A model generated the notes under the pieces. That model did not search any database and had not been told where the DNA came from. It saw only the letters and a program-made list of their open reading frames with translations. A DNA stretch of 7,530 bases, taken from NCBI GenBank assembly GCA_966128725.1, contig CBHYLN010000198.1:1-7530 (forward strand), read 5' to 3'. The position numbers and the translations under genes were made by a program. Below, in pieces: positions 1 to 7,328 of the stretch (position 1 is its first letter; each line of letters starts with the position of its first letter). This DNA is from JAFDZV01 sp966128725 (GTDB taxonomy: Bacteria > Bacteroidota > Ignavibacteria > OLB7).

Positions 1-69
1 TTTCTATTTTTCGTCCGCATTGCTCCCTCCACCACACGGCTCCCCCCGCTCAACCAATCGTTGCGCGCC

Positions 70-1611
70 ATGATATCCCAACTCCGTTCGGCAAGCACGG
101 TGGGCATCAATGCCTTTCTCGTGGACATCGAAACACATGTGGAGAACGCGATGTTCTCCTTCTCGTTGGTTGGCCTGCCCGACAACGCGGTACGCGAAAG
201 CCGCGAACGCGTGGGGGCCGCGATCAAGAACAGTGGCTTCGCGCTGCCAATCAAACGCTACACGGTAAACCTGGCGCCGGCTGATGTACGCAAGGAGGGG
301 TCGGCATTCGACTTGCCGATTGCGCTTGGGCTGCTCTCGGCCACCGGACAAATCCCGGCCGAGCAGTTGCAGGGCGCGTTGATCCTGGGCGAGCTGGCGC
401 TTGATGGCGGGTTGCGCCCCGTACACGGCGTATTGCCGATTGCGCTGGAAGCGCTGCGGCACGGAATCCGCCGGCTGTTGCTGCCGGCCGGCAATGCCGA
501 CGAGGCCGCACTGGTCGACGGACTGGACGTGATGCCGATGACATCGCTGGCGACGGTGGGGGCCTATCTGAACGGCGAGGCAACGGTTGCCCCACATCGG
601 GTGGACAAGCGGCGGCTGTTCGAGGAACATCTGCGGTACGCAATCGACATCGCCGACGTGAAGGGCCAGGAGAATGTGAAACGAGCGTTCGAGGTAGCGG
701 CGGCCGGCGGGCACAATCTGATCATGGTTGGGCCGCCAGGCGCGGGCAAGACGATGATCGCGAAGCGGCTGCCTACGATCCTGCCCCCGATGTCGTTCGA
801 CGAAGCGCTGGAAACCACCAAGATCCACTCGGTGGCCGGGATACTGCCGACCGGCACACCGCTTGTTGTGGCCCGACCGTTCCGCAGCCCGCATCATACC
901 ATCTCCGACGCCGCGCTTGTTGGCGGCGGCATGGGCGTGGCACGGCCGGGCGAGATTTCGCTGGCGCACCACGGCGTGTTGTTTCTGGACGAACTGCCGG
1001 AGTTCGCGCGCAACGTGCTGGAGGTGCTGCGCCAACCGCTGGAGGAAAACCGGATCACGATTTCGCGCACGAAGCTTTCGCTGACCTTCCCCTGCAATTT
1101 CCAGTTGGTTGCCAGCATGAACCCGTGCCCTTGCGGCAACTTCGGAAGCACGAATGCCGAGTGCACGTGTTCGCAGCAGCAGATTGCGCGGTATATGTCG
1201 AAGATATCCGGACCCCTGCTGGACCGCATCGACATTCACTGCGAGGTTGCATCGGTGAAGTATCAGGAACTGGCATCCAGGCGCGCCGGCGAAACCAGCG
1301 ACGCGGTGCGCGCACGTGTGATCGCCGCGCGCGCGATCCAGGCGGAGCGATATGCCGACAACCGCGAGCTGTTCAAGAATGCCGACATGGGTTCGCGCGA
1401 TGTGGCACGGTTCTGCGCATTGAATCAGGCTGGGCAGGATCTGTTGAAGATGGCGATGACAAAGCTTGGCCTTTCGGCACGCGCGTACGACAAGATCCTG
1501 AAGGTGGCGCGCACCATCGCGGACCTTGCCGGCACCGAGCAGATAAGCCCGGAGCATCTGTCGGAGGCAATCCAGTATCGCAGCCTGGACAGGCAGTATT
1601 GGAACGTGTGA
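70..1611 (+). CDS. comM: ComM/YifB-family Mg-chelatase-like AAA+ ATPase
   Basis: Predicted 513-aa cytoplasmic AAA+ ATPase. In naturally transformable Gram-negative bacteria, ComM is a hexameric helicase that promotes branch migration during integration of incoming DNA; in other bacteria its role is less clear. Seen here, numbered from the ATG at 70: an N-terminal Lon-protease-like (ChlI) domain over about residues 1-165; Walker A GPPGAGKT at 221-228; Walker B VLFLDE at 303-308; a Cys cluster CPC...CTC at 353-367 typical of the family; and the Mg-chelatase C-terminal helical domain from about 415 to the end. Length is normal and no motif is broken. A TTG at 61 would add three residues. The ATG is preferred because it leaves 11 residues before the conserved Gly-Ile, as I recall for Bacillus YifB. 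No Shine-Dalgarno is visible for either start. The family is certain; a role in competence is inferred. Confidence 0.95.
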   Translation: MISQLRSASTVGINAFLVDIETHVENAMFSFSLVGLPDNAVRESRERVGAAIKNSGFALPIKRYTVNLAPADVRKEGSAFDLPIALGLLSATGQIPAEQLQGALILGELALDGGLRPVHGVLPIALEALRHGIRRLLLPAGNADEAALVDGLDVMPMTSLATVGAYLNGEATVAPHRVDKRRLFEEHLRYAIDIADVKGQENVKRAFEVAAAGGHNLIMVGPPGAGKTMIAKRLPTILPPMSFDEALETTKIHSVAGILPTGTPLVVARPFRSPHHTISDAALVGGGMGVARPGEISLAHHGVLFLDELPEFARNVLEVLRQPLEENRITISRTKLSLTFPCNFQLVASMNPCPCGNFGSTNAECTCSQQQIARYMSKISGPLLDRIDIHCEVASVKYQELASRRAGETSDAVRARVIAARAIQAERYADNRELFKNADMGSRDVARFCALNQAGQDLLKMAMTKLGLSARAYDKILKVARTIADLAGTEQISPEHLSEAIQYRSLDRQYWNV

Positions 1612-1625
1612 GCGGTCAACGCCCC

Positions 1626-1657
1626 GCGGCGAACACACGGCCGCGTGTGGCAGCCGC
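1626..1657 (+). terminator. Two-tier hairpin downstream of comM
   Basis: An outer 5-bp stem (GCGGC/GCCGC) and an inner 6-bp stem (CACACG/CGTGTG) are separated by a symmetric 3x3 internal loop and capped by a GCCG tetraloop. The structure begins 14 nt after the comM stop codon. There is no T-run after it, so it is not a canonical intrinsic terminator. It could slow transcription, protect the 3' end of the comM mRNA, or be chance in GC-rich DNA. Its position right after a stop codon favours a 3'-end role. Confidence 0.35.
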
Positions 1658-1754
1658 ATCGGCATCAATGCCGGCATCCGTGCCCGGCAAACGGCGGCGG
1701 ACAACCCGGCGGGCGCACACTCCGTTACCCACTGCCGAACGGCATCGCGCTGCT

Positions 1755-1760
1755 AAGGAG
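1755..1760 (+). promoter_or_regulatory. Shine-Dalgarno site of prfC
   Basis: AAGGAG lies 8 nt upstream of the GTG at 1769, which is ideal spacing. It lies 23 nt upstream of the in-frame ATG at 1784, which is too far. This site decides the choice of GTG as the start of prfC. It stands out because the other genes in the window have no comparable purine-rich site, apart from a weak GAGAGAG tract before the LOG gene. Confidence 0.6.
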
Positions 1761-1768
1761 TCCGGGTA

Positions 1769-3382
1769 GTGTATTTTTGCCGGATGCACCCGGAACTTCA
1801 AGAGCAGATCACGCGCCGCCGCACGTTTGCGATTATCTCGCATCCCGATGCCGGCAAAACCACGCTTACCGAAAAGCTGCTGCTGTATGGCGGAGCGCTC
1901 CGCCTGGCCGGTTCGGTAACCGCACGACGCAATCAGCGCCGCGCCACATCCGATTGGATGGAAATGGAGCAGCAGCGAGGCATCTCGGTTACCTCAACCG
2001 TGTTGCAGTTCGAGTACCTGGACCACACCATCAATCTGCTGGATACGCCGGGCCACGAGGACTTCTCGGAGGATACGTATCGCACGCTGACCGCGGCCGA
2101 CAGCGCGGTGATGTTGATCGATTCGGCCAAGGGTATCGAGCCGCAGACGCGCAAGCTGTTCGAGGTATGCCGGGTGCGCCGTATTCCGATCTTCACGTTC
2201 ATCAACAAGATGGATCGCCCCGGGCGGCCCGCGCTTGATTTGATCGACGAGCTGGAGCAGGAGTTCGGTATCGCGCCGTTCCCGGTGAACTGGCCGATCG
2301 GCTCCGGAAGCACCTTCGCCGGCGTGTACGACCGCCTGCGCCACGAGGCATTCCTGTACCAGCGCACCGAGCACGGCGCGTATCGCGCCCCGGTGGAACT
2401 GACGGACCTGAACGACTCGCGCCTGGAGTCGTTGCTGGGCGTGCGCGATCTGGGCACGTTGCGCGACGATCTGGAACTGCTGGAAGGGGCGGGCACGGAG
2501 TTCGATCAACAGAAGTTCCTTACCGGCGCCATCTCGCCGACATTCTTCGGCAGCGCGGTAAACAACTTCGGCGTGGACATCTTCCTGAAGCAGTTTATCG
2601 AATACGCCCCGGCGCCCGGCCCAAAGCAGACCGACGCCGGCCAGTTGGACCCCGCCGACGAAGTGTTCACGGGGTTCGTGTTCAAGATCCAGGCGAACAT
2701 GGACCGCCAGCACCGCGATCGTGTGGCGTTCCTGCGGGTTTGTTCAGGCAGGTTTGAGAAGGACATGACCGTCACCAACTCGCGCACCGGCAAGCAGGTG
2801 CGGCTGAGCCGGCCCCACAAGATGTTCGCGCAGGAGCGCGAGACGGTTGAGGAAGCCTACGCCGGCGATATCATCGGCCTGATGAATCCCGGCGTGTTCG
2901 CCATCGGCGACACGGTTACCTCGGGCAAGAAGGTACAGTTCGATCCGATCCCCCATTTCTCGCCGGAACGATTTGCCTCGGTACGGACACCGTCGCCGGC
3001 AAAACGGAAATCGCTGCACAAGGGGCTGGATCAGCTCCGCGAGGAGGGCGCCATCCAGGTGATGTGGTCGCCGAACAGCACCGACCCCATTCTCGCCGCC
3101 GTTGGGCAACTTCAGTTCGACGTGGTCAAGTTCCGCCTGGAATCCGAGTACGGCGTGGATGTGATCCTTTCCCCGCTGCCGTTTGTTGCGGCACGCTGGC
3201 TGGCCGGCACGCAGGAGGCGCTGGACGCGCTTGTGCTGTACAGCGGCACACAGGTGGTAAAGGATAGCGATGAGTTGCCGGTAATGTTGTTCCAGAGCGA
3301 GTGGCATATCAACGCGGCCCAGGAGAAGAACCCGAAGGTTACGTTCAGCCCGGTTGCGCGCGGCGAAGCGGTTCTTAGCTAG
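1769..3382 (+). CDS. prfC: Peptide chain release factor 3 (RF3)
   Basis: A 537-aa translational GTPase that uses GTP to remove RF1/RF2 from the ribosome after peptide release. Visible motifs: P-loop SHPDAGKTT at 24-32; SDWMEMEQQRGISVT at 61-75 (switch I/G2, an RF3 hallmark); DTPGHEDF at 92-99 (G3); NKMDR at 146-150 (G4). FTGFVFKIQANMD marks the start of the domain II beta-barrel, and the RF3-specific C-terminal domain runs to the end. RF3 rather than EF-G is shown by its length (E. coli RF3 is 529 aa), the SDWMEME signature and the absence of EF-G domains IV-V. The GTG start is chosen for its Shine-Dalgarno site. The ATG at 1784 would give 532 aa and an N-terminus closer to E. coli RF3, so it remains a real alternative. 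The gene follows comM after 157 bp and probably has its own promoter. The reading frame is intact. Confidence 0.96.
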   Translation: MYFCRMHPELQEQITRRRTFAIISHPDAGKTTLTEKLLLYGGALRLAGSVTARRNQRRATSDWMEMEQQRGISVTSTVLQFEYLDHTINLLDTPGHEDFSEDTYRTLTAADSAVMLIDSAKGIEPQTRKLFEVCRVRRIPIFTFINKMDRPGRPALDLIDELEQEFGIAPFPVNWPIGSGSTFAGVYDRLRHEAFLYQRTEHGAYRAPVELTDLNDSRLESLLGVRDLGTLRDDLELLEGAGTEFDQQKFLTGAISPTFFGSAVNNFGVDIFLKQFIEYAPAPGPKQTDAGQLDPADEVFTGFVFKIQANMDRQHRDRVAFLRVCSGRFEKDMTVTNSRTGKQVRLSRPHKMFAQERETVEEAYAGDIIGLMNPGVFAIGDTVTSGKKVQFDPIPHFSPERFASVRTPSPAKRKSLHKGLDQLREEGAIQVMWSPNSTDPILAAVGQLQFDVVKFRLESEYGVDVILSPLPFVAARWLAGTQEALDALVLYSGTQVVKDSDELPVMLFQSEWHINAAQEKNPKVTFSPVARGEAVLS

Positions 3383-3737
3383 CGGCGTCGGGGTTGGCGG
3401 CCGGCAGCTCGATCTGGCAGGTGATGGGGTTTCGTGCCAATGCAGCCGCGGCTCGGAAGGATCTTTTGGACGCCCGCCGATGGCATAAGCGCACAACGGG
3501 TGTCCGATGCTACGCACCAACCCGCAAAGCCCTGCGGTAGCGACTCCGCCGGCCACCCGTAATGCACAACTTGTGATGTGCGCTGCCGCGGATACGGGCG
3601 TCATGCGTACATTTCACGGCGCCGATGGTGGCTGCCCTTGAAGGCTGGGCAGCCCGGCACACTGGCCAGGCCCTTCCACCCCACCGCCTGAGCACTGCAT
3701 CGGCTGGTTCGGTCACACGTACGAACACACGCTCCCC
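3383..3737. other. 355-bp intergenic region between prfC and the T9SS nuclease gene
   Basis: No convincing gene is seen on either strand. It holds three things. First, on the minus strand next to prfC, there is a short open tract ending in a TAA at 3375-3377 whose last 18 codons are almost all G/C at the third position (see findings). Second, there is a hairpin at 3630-3654. Third, there is a short inverted repeat, GTTCG at 3707-3711 and CGAAC at 3722-3726, just before the ATG at 3738, which could be an operator or chance. The promoter of the downstream gene should lie here, but no clear sigma-70 or Bacteroidota-type (TAnnTTTG) element could be identified. Confidence 0.6.
3630..3654. repeat. 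Inverted repeat, 8-bp perfect stem
   Basis: GGCTGCCC and its exact complement GGGCAGCC are separated by a 9-nt loop. No T-run follows on either strand. It lies about 250 bp after the prfC stop and 83 bp before the next start. It may be a weak terminator, or a leader hairpin of the downstream gene if the promoter lies upstream of it. Confidence 0.4.
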
Positions 3738-4961
3738 ATGATCAGACGCATTGCGGTATTCGCTGCGTTCGTGTTGTGCTGCGCACAGAGTAACGCGCAG
3801 ACGGCAGGGCCGCTTCGCATCGCCACATACAATCTTCTCAACTATCCGGGCACAACGGCGGCGGCCCGGAACGTGGCGTTCCGGACGGTGATGTGGGCAA
3901 TGCAGCCCGATCTGCTTGTGGCGCAGGAAGTGCAGAGCGCGGCAGGGGTCGAGACATTCCTTCAGAACGTGCTGCGGGTTGTGCGCCCGGGGGCGTATGC
4001 CGCCGCGGCATTCAACGATGGGCCGGACAGCGACAACGCCCTGTTCTACGACTCCACCAAAATCGACTTCGCCGATGTCCGATATCTCGAAACGGCGCTC
4101 CGGAGGATCGCGGAGTTCCGATTTGTTCCGCGCACGGCGCCGGCCGACACGATCCGGATCTTCTCGGTGCATCTGAAAGCCTCCGAGGGATACGAGCAGG
4201 ATCGTTTTGCCGAGGTGGGCATTTTATCGGCACGGCTGGATTCGCTGGGCACCACGGCCCGGTACATCGTGGCCGGTGACTTCAACATCTATACAAGCCA
4301 GGAGCCCGCGTATCGGGAGCTGATCACAGCACCGCCGGCAGGCGTGGCTCGGTGCGTTGATCCGCTGGCCATGCCCGGCGGCTGGAGCAGGAACGCCGCC
4401 TATGCGGCAATGCACACGCAGTCACCCCGCGTGCGGCAGTTCGAGGGTGGCACCGCAGGCGGGATGGACGATCGATTCGATATCATCCTGACGTCGCCGG
4501 CCCTGCGTTCGGCGATGCGAACCGAAACGTACACGGCGTTCGGCAACGACGGCCTGCACTACAACGACAGCATCAATCGGCTTCCGAATATGGCAGTGCC
4601 GGACAGCGTGGCCAACGCCCTGCACGCGGCATCGGACCACCTGCCAGTGTTCGCGGACTTCGACTTCTCCGCTGCCCCGGCCGCCGTGCTCCCTGCACTG
4701 GCCGAGGGGCTTGGGATTTCGATAACCCCGCAGCCGGTGCGTGAGCGGGCCACCATATCCTTTGCCGTGGAACATGCGGGCATGGCGGAGCTGGCAATCT
4801 TCAACGCACTGGGCGAACGTGTCGCGGTTCCGTACGTTGGCATGCTTGGGGCCGGACCGCGAACGGTGGAATGGGATTGCCGAAACGCGCCTTCGGGGCT
4901 CTATGTTTATCGCCTGTGTGTTGGCAGCCGGCGGGTTGCCGGCACGATCGCTGTGCGGTAG
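3738..4961 (+). CDS. Secreted endonuclease/exonuclease/phosphatase-fold protein with T9SS sorting domain
   Basis: A 407-aa exported protein. Residues 1-20 form a signal peptide: basic MIRR, a hydrophobic core, and likely cleavage after SNA, leaving an N-terminal Gln. There is no proper lipobox at C14/C15. Residues 25-310 form an EEP (DNase I/exonuclease III-like) metal-dependent phosphodiesterase domain. Its expected active-site elements are present: Asn32 in TYNLLN, Glu64 in QEV, His145 in SVHLK, Asp181/Asn183 in GDFN, Asp248 in DRFDIIL, and Asp300-His301 in SDHLPVF. From about 326 the sequence matches a type A T9SS sorting domain: ITPQPV near its start, an IFNALGERV strand, a WDCRNAPSGLYVYRL block and a short basic end. 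Such tails direct outer-membrane export by the Por machinery and are removed by a sortase-like enzyme. The substrate (DNA, RNA, phospholipid or phosphorylated sugar) cannot be told from sequence. No Shine-Dalgarno precedes the ATG. Confidence 0.88.
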   Translation: MIRRIAVFAAFVLCCAQSNAQTAGPLRIATYNLLNYPGTTAAARNVAFRTVMWAMQPDLLVAQEVQSAAGVETFLQNVLRVVRPGAYAAAAFNDGPDSDNALFYDSTKIDFADVRYLETALRRIAEFRFVPRTAPADTIRIFSVHLKASEGYEQDRFAEVGILSARLDSLGTTARYIVAGDFNIYTSQEPAYRELITAPPAGVARCVDPLAMPGGWSRNAAYAAMHTQSPRVRQFEGGTAGGMDDRFDIILTSPALRSAMRTETYTAFGNDGLHYNDSINRLPNMAVPDSVANALHAASDHLPVFADFDFSAAPAAVLPALAEGLGISITPQPVRERATISFAVEHAGMAELAIFNALGERVAVPYVGMLGAGPRTVEWDCRNAPSGLYVYRLCVGSRRVAGTIAVR

Positions 4962-4974
4962 CGGTGCGGTAGCG
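4953..4974 (+). repeat. 11-bp tandem duplication spanning a stop codon
   Basis: The unit GTGCGGTAGCG occurs twice in a row with no mismatch. The first copy contains the TAG stop of the upstream gene (4959-4961), and the second copy carries another TAG. The duplication does not change the encoded protein, because translation ends in the first copy. It looks like a recent replication-slippage event. Confidence 0.85.
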
Positions 4975-5074
4975 GATGTGCTGGCCATGCCGCGTCGCGC
5001 CGGCATCCTGCCCGCAATGCTTCGGCGGTGAACGCCCGAACCGCGTGCAATCAAACGAGAGAGAGTAGAGCAGC

Positions 5075-5656
5075 ATGAATCGCATCTGTGTATTCTGTGG
5101 ATCGAACAACGGCCGTAAGCAGGGCTATCGCGATGCGGCGTGGTCGCTTGGCACCGAGCTGGCGCGGCGTGGGATAGGATTGGTGTATGGCGGTGGTCGG
5201 CTGGGACTGATGGGCGCGGTGGCCGATGCCGTGCTGGCCTCAGGCGGCGAAGCGATCGGCGTGATCCCGGAAGCGCTGTTCACCAGGGAAGTTGGCCACG
5301 ACGCGCTTACCAGCCTGCACGTGGTGGGCACGATGCACGAACGCAAGGCCCTGATGGCGGAACTCTCCGACGCGTTCATTACGCTACCCGGCGGGTTCGG
5401 TACGATGGAGGAGTTCTTCGAGGTGCTGACCTGGGCACAGCTTGGCATGCATCACAAGGCCTGCGCCTTGTTGAACACCGAGGGATATTTTGATCCTCTG
5501 CTGGCATTGTTCGACAGCTTCATCGGCGAGCAATTCGCGCGTGAGGCACACCGCGATTTCATCATCGCCTCGGACAATATCCCCGAACTGTTCAACCGGC
5601 TGGAAACGTATCGGCCACCGGCGTTGCCGCAATGGATTGCCACCGATGACGTGTGA
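5075..5656 (+). CDS. LOG-family protein (TIGR00730), nucleoside monophosphate phosphoribohydrolase
   Basis: A 193-aa cytoplasmic protein with a Rossmann-like fold, the usual size for this family, often misannotated as lysine decarboxylase. Members cleave the base from adenosine monophosphate or its cytokinin-type N6-substituted derivatives, releasing ribose 5-phosphate. Visible motifs: N-terminal VFCGS at 6-10; glycine-rich YGGGRLGLMG at 38-47; MHERK at 87-91 with the conserved Arg90; and the family signature PGGFGTMEE at 105-113 with the catalytic Glu113. The ATG at 5075 gives the typical N-terminus directly before the first beta strand. A weak GAGAGAG purine tract lies about 10 nt upstream. 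The gene sits 113 bp after the T9SS gene and converges on glgA. The family is certain. The in vivo substrate is not known, and a housekeeping role in nucleotide salvage is more likely than hormone production. Confidence 0.93.
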   Translation: MNRICVFCGSNNGRKQGYRDAAWSLGTELARRGIGLVYGGGRLGLMGAVADAVLASGGEAIGVIPEALFTREVGHDALTSLHVVGTMHERKALMAELSDAFITLPGGFGTMEEFFEVLTWAQLGMHHKACALLNTEGYFDPLLALFDSFIGEQFAREAHRDFIIASDNIPELFNRLETYRPPALPQWIATDDV

Positions 5657-5661
5657 CAACC

Positions 5662-5682
5662 GCCCGCGTGCTTCACGCGGGC
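5662..5682. terminator. Shared hairpin between convergent LOG and glgA genes
   Basis: A perfect 9-bp stem, GCCCGCGTG/CACGCGGGC, encloses a 3-nt CTT loop (or 8 bp with a 5-nt loop). It begins 6 nt after the LOG stop and lies 18 nt past the glgA stop on the other strand. It is the only strong structure in the 44-bp gap between two convergent genes, so it probably marks 3' ends in both directions. T-runs are absent on both sides, so termination may be inefficient or need Rho. Confidence 0.55.
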
Positions 5683-5700
5683 ACATTGCACCCGATGGCG

Positions 5701-7167
5701 TTACCCGGCGCCAAGCCCGCGATAGATTTCCAGATACTGCCGCACCTGCTGCTCCCACGAGAAATTCCGCTGCATACCCTGGCGCATGATCTGCTGCCAG
5801 ACCGGGCGATTGTGCCATGTGGTCACCGCCTGCTGCATGGCCCAGAGCAACCCCTCGGCGGTGAAATGCTCGAACACGAACCCCGTGCCGGCGCCGGTTG
5901 CGGGATCGAACGCCTCCACCGTATCGGCCAGTCCACCGGTGCGTCGCACCACCGGCACGGTACCGTACCGCAGGCTGTAAATCTGATTAAGGCCACAGGG
6001 CTCGAACCGCGACGGCATCAGGAAGATGTCGGCACCGGCCTCCACCAGATGGGCCAGCTCGTTCTGGAACCCGCGATAGAAACACACGCGCCCGGGGAAC
6101 TCGTGCTGCAATGCCGTGAAGAATGTTTCGTACTTGGGCTCGCCGCTGCCCAGAACCGCCAGGCGGACGTTGCTGGCGTTAAGGAATGGGCGCAGGATGT
6201 CGAAGAACAGATCGAAGCCCTTCTGCCCGGTCAACCGTGATACGATACCCAGCAGCGGCGCGGCGGGATCGTACGAGAGGTTCAGACGGCCCAGCAGATG
6301 TGTCTTGTTCAGCTCCTTGTCGGCCAGCTCGTCGGCGGAGTAGTTGTACGGGATGTAGTTGTCCAGCTCCGGGCTCCACTCGTTGTAGTCAACACCGTTC
6401 ACGATGCCGTACAACGAGCTGGCGCGCCAGCGCAGGAAATCCTGCAGGCCGGCGCCGAACTCGGCGGTCTGGATTTCGCGCGCGTAGGTTGCGCTAACGG
6501 TCGTGAGCACGTCGGCATAGAAGATGCCGGTCTTCATGAAGTTCACGATGCCATCGCGCAGATCCTCGGTGCTGAACATCTCGGCGTACTGATCAAGCCC
6601 GATCTCCGGCAGGATCGACGAGGAGAACACGCCCTGATAGGCGATGTTATGGATGGTGAGGATGGTACGGCTGGATTCGAACAGCCGATCCCAGCGGTAC
6701 AGCGTGCGGAGATACAGCGGCACAAGCGCGGTCTGCCAGTCGTTGCAGTGAAACACGTCGGGTGCCCAGCCCATGCGCTGGCACGACTCGATCACGGCAC
6801 GGCAGAGCACGGTGAACCGAAGGTATTCGTCGGCATGGTTGGTATAGATGGTGCCGCGATGATACAGCCGGGGGCAATCCACGAAGTAGATGTCGGTGTC
6901 GGAATCCGGCAGCTTCGCCGTAAGCAATGTGAAGCTCAGCGTCTCGTGCCCGATCTGGATTGGAACGTCGCGAATAAAATCCACAACGTGCAGATCGCCA
7001 TCGCCGGTATCCGCGATGGAATAGAACGGCATGAACACGCGCACATCATATCCCTCGCGCGACACATACTTCGGCAATGCGCCGGCTACATCGGCAAGGC
7101 CGCCCGTTTTGGCGAATGGGGCAACTTCGGAGGCGATGAAACAAACACGGTTTCCGTACATCGGCAT
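5701..7167 (-). CDS. glgA: Glycogen synthase (ADP-glucose type, GT5)
   Basis: A 488-aa cytoplasmic glycosyltransferase (E. coli GlgA is 477 aa) that adds glucose from a nucleotide sugar, usually ADP-glucose, to the non-reducing end of alpha-1,4-glucan. Seen in order: KTGGLADVAGALP from Lys20, the N-terminal substrate-binding motif; HCNDWQTAL from 140; TIHNIAYQG; GIVNGVDYNEWSP before the linker; then the GT-B C-terminal half with SRLTGQKG (Arg311, Lys316), GSGEP near 340, and PSRFEPCGL with the conserved Glu389, followed by RRTGGLADTV. All active-site motifs are intact. The start is the first of two close ATGs (7167 or 7161; the second gives 486 aa). The frame stays open upstream to 7359, but that extension is Arg/Gly/Cys-rich, matches no GlgA domain and runs into a terminator hairpin, so it is rejected. 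No Shine-Dalgarno is visible. No other glycogen gene (glgB, glgC, glgP) is in the window. Confidence 0.96.
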   Translation of the reverse strand: MPMYGNRVCFIASEVAPFAKTGGLADVAGALPKYVSREGYDVRVFMPFYSIADTGDGDLHVVDFIRDVPIQIGHETLSFTLLTAKLPDSDTDIYFVDCPRLYHRGTIYTNHADEYLRFTVLCRAVIESCQRMGWAPDVFHCNDWQTALVPLYLRTLYRWDRLFESSRTILTIHNIAYQGVFSSSILPEIGLDQYAEMFSTEDLRDGIVNFMKTGIFYADVLTTVSATYAREIQTAEFGAGLQDFLRWRASSLYGIVNGVDYNEWSPELDNYIPYNYSADELADKELNKTHLLGRLNLSYDPAAPLLGIVSRLTGQKGFDLFFDILRPFLNASNVRLAVLGSGEPKYETFFTALQHEFPGRVCFYRGFQNELAHLVEAGADIFLMPSRFEPCGLNQIYSLRYGTVPVVRRTGGLADTVEAFDPATGAGTGFVFEHFTAEGLLWAMQQAVTTWHNRPVWQQIMRQGMQRNFSWEQQVRQYLEIYRGLGAG

Positions 7168-7261
7168 CGTTGGAAGATGATCGTGAGAATCAGCACCGCA
7201 GCAGCTTCGCGGGCCGCGGCAGCCTGGCCGCCAATCAAGCGCGGGCTTGCAGCCAACTGGC

Positions 7262-7269
7262 CAAGTATA
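7262..7269 (-). promoter_or_regulatory. Candidate glgA promoter -10/-7 element
   Basis: On the minus strand this reads TATACTTG. TATACT is one base from the sigma-70 -10 consensus, and the full octamer is one base from the Bacteroidota-type TAnnTTTG element. It lies about 95 nt upstream of the glgA start and downstream of the terminator at 7329-7357, so it could drive glgA independently. No good -35 or -33 partner was found. The leader between it and the ATG can form two small hairpins (7236-7249 and 7218-7232). Weak, motif-only evidence. Confidence 0.25.
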
Positions 7270-7328
7270 CGCTTTTTCGCGCCCAGCCACCACGCCGCCG
7301 ATTACTTGCCGTGCACGCGTTTGCCCAT

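Noticed and set aside
1..69. Promoter-like T-rich segment before comM (TATTTTTC near position 5)
   Set aside because: One mismatch from the TAnnTTTG consensus, but it lies at the window edge, no partner box is visible, and T-rich octamers of this kind are common.
4..1704. 566-codon open frame on the minus strand covering all of comM
   Set aside because: It is the mirror of a real, motif-complete comM frame in GC-rich DNA. Its translation has no recognisable domain, is rich in Arg, His and Gln, and runs past both ends of comM without signals.
1994..3604. Long minus-strand open frames opposite prfC (239 and 286 codons)
   Set aside because: Antisense shadows of the prfC frame; no motifs and no plausible ribosome binding sites.
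4962..5074. Possible small gene between the T9SS protein gene and the LOG gene
   Set aside because: Open frames here are short, overlap the T9SS gene out of frame, and have no start signal or recognisable product.
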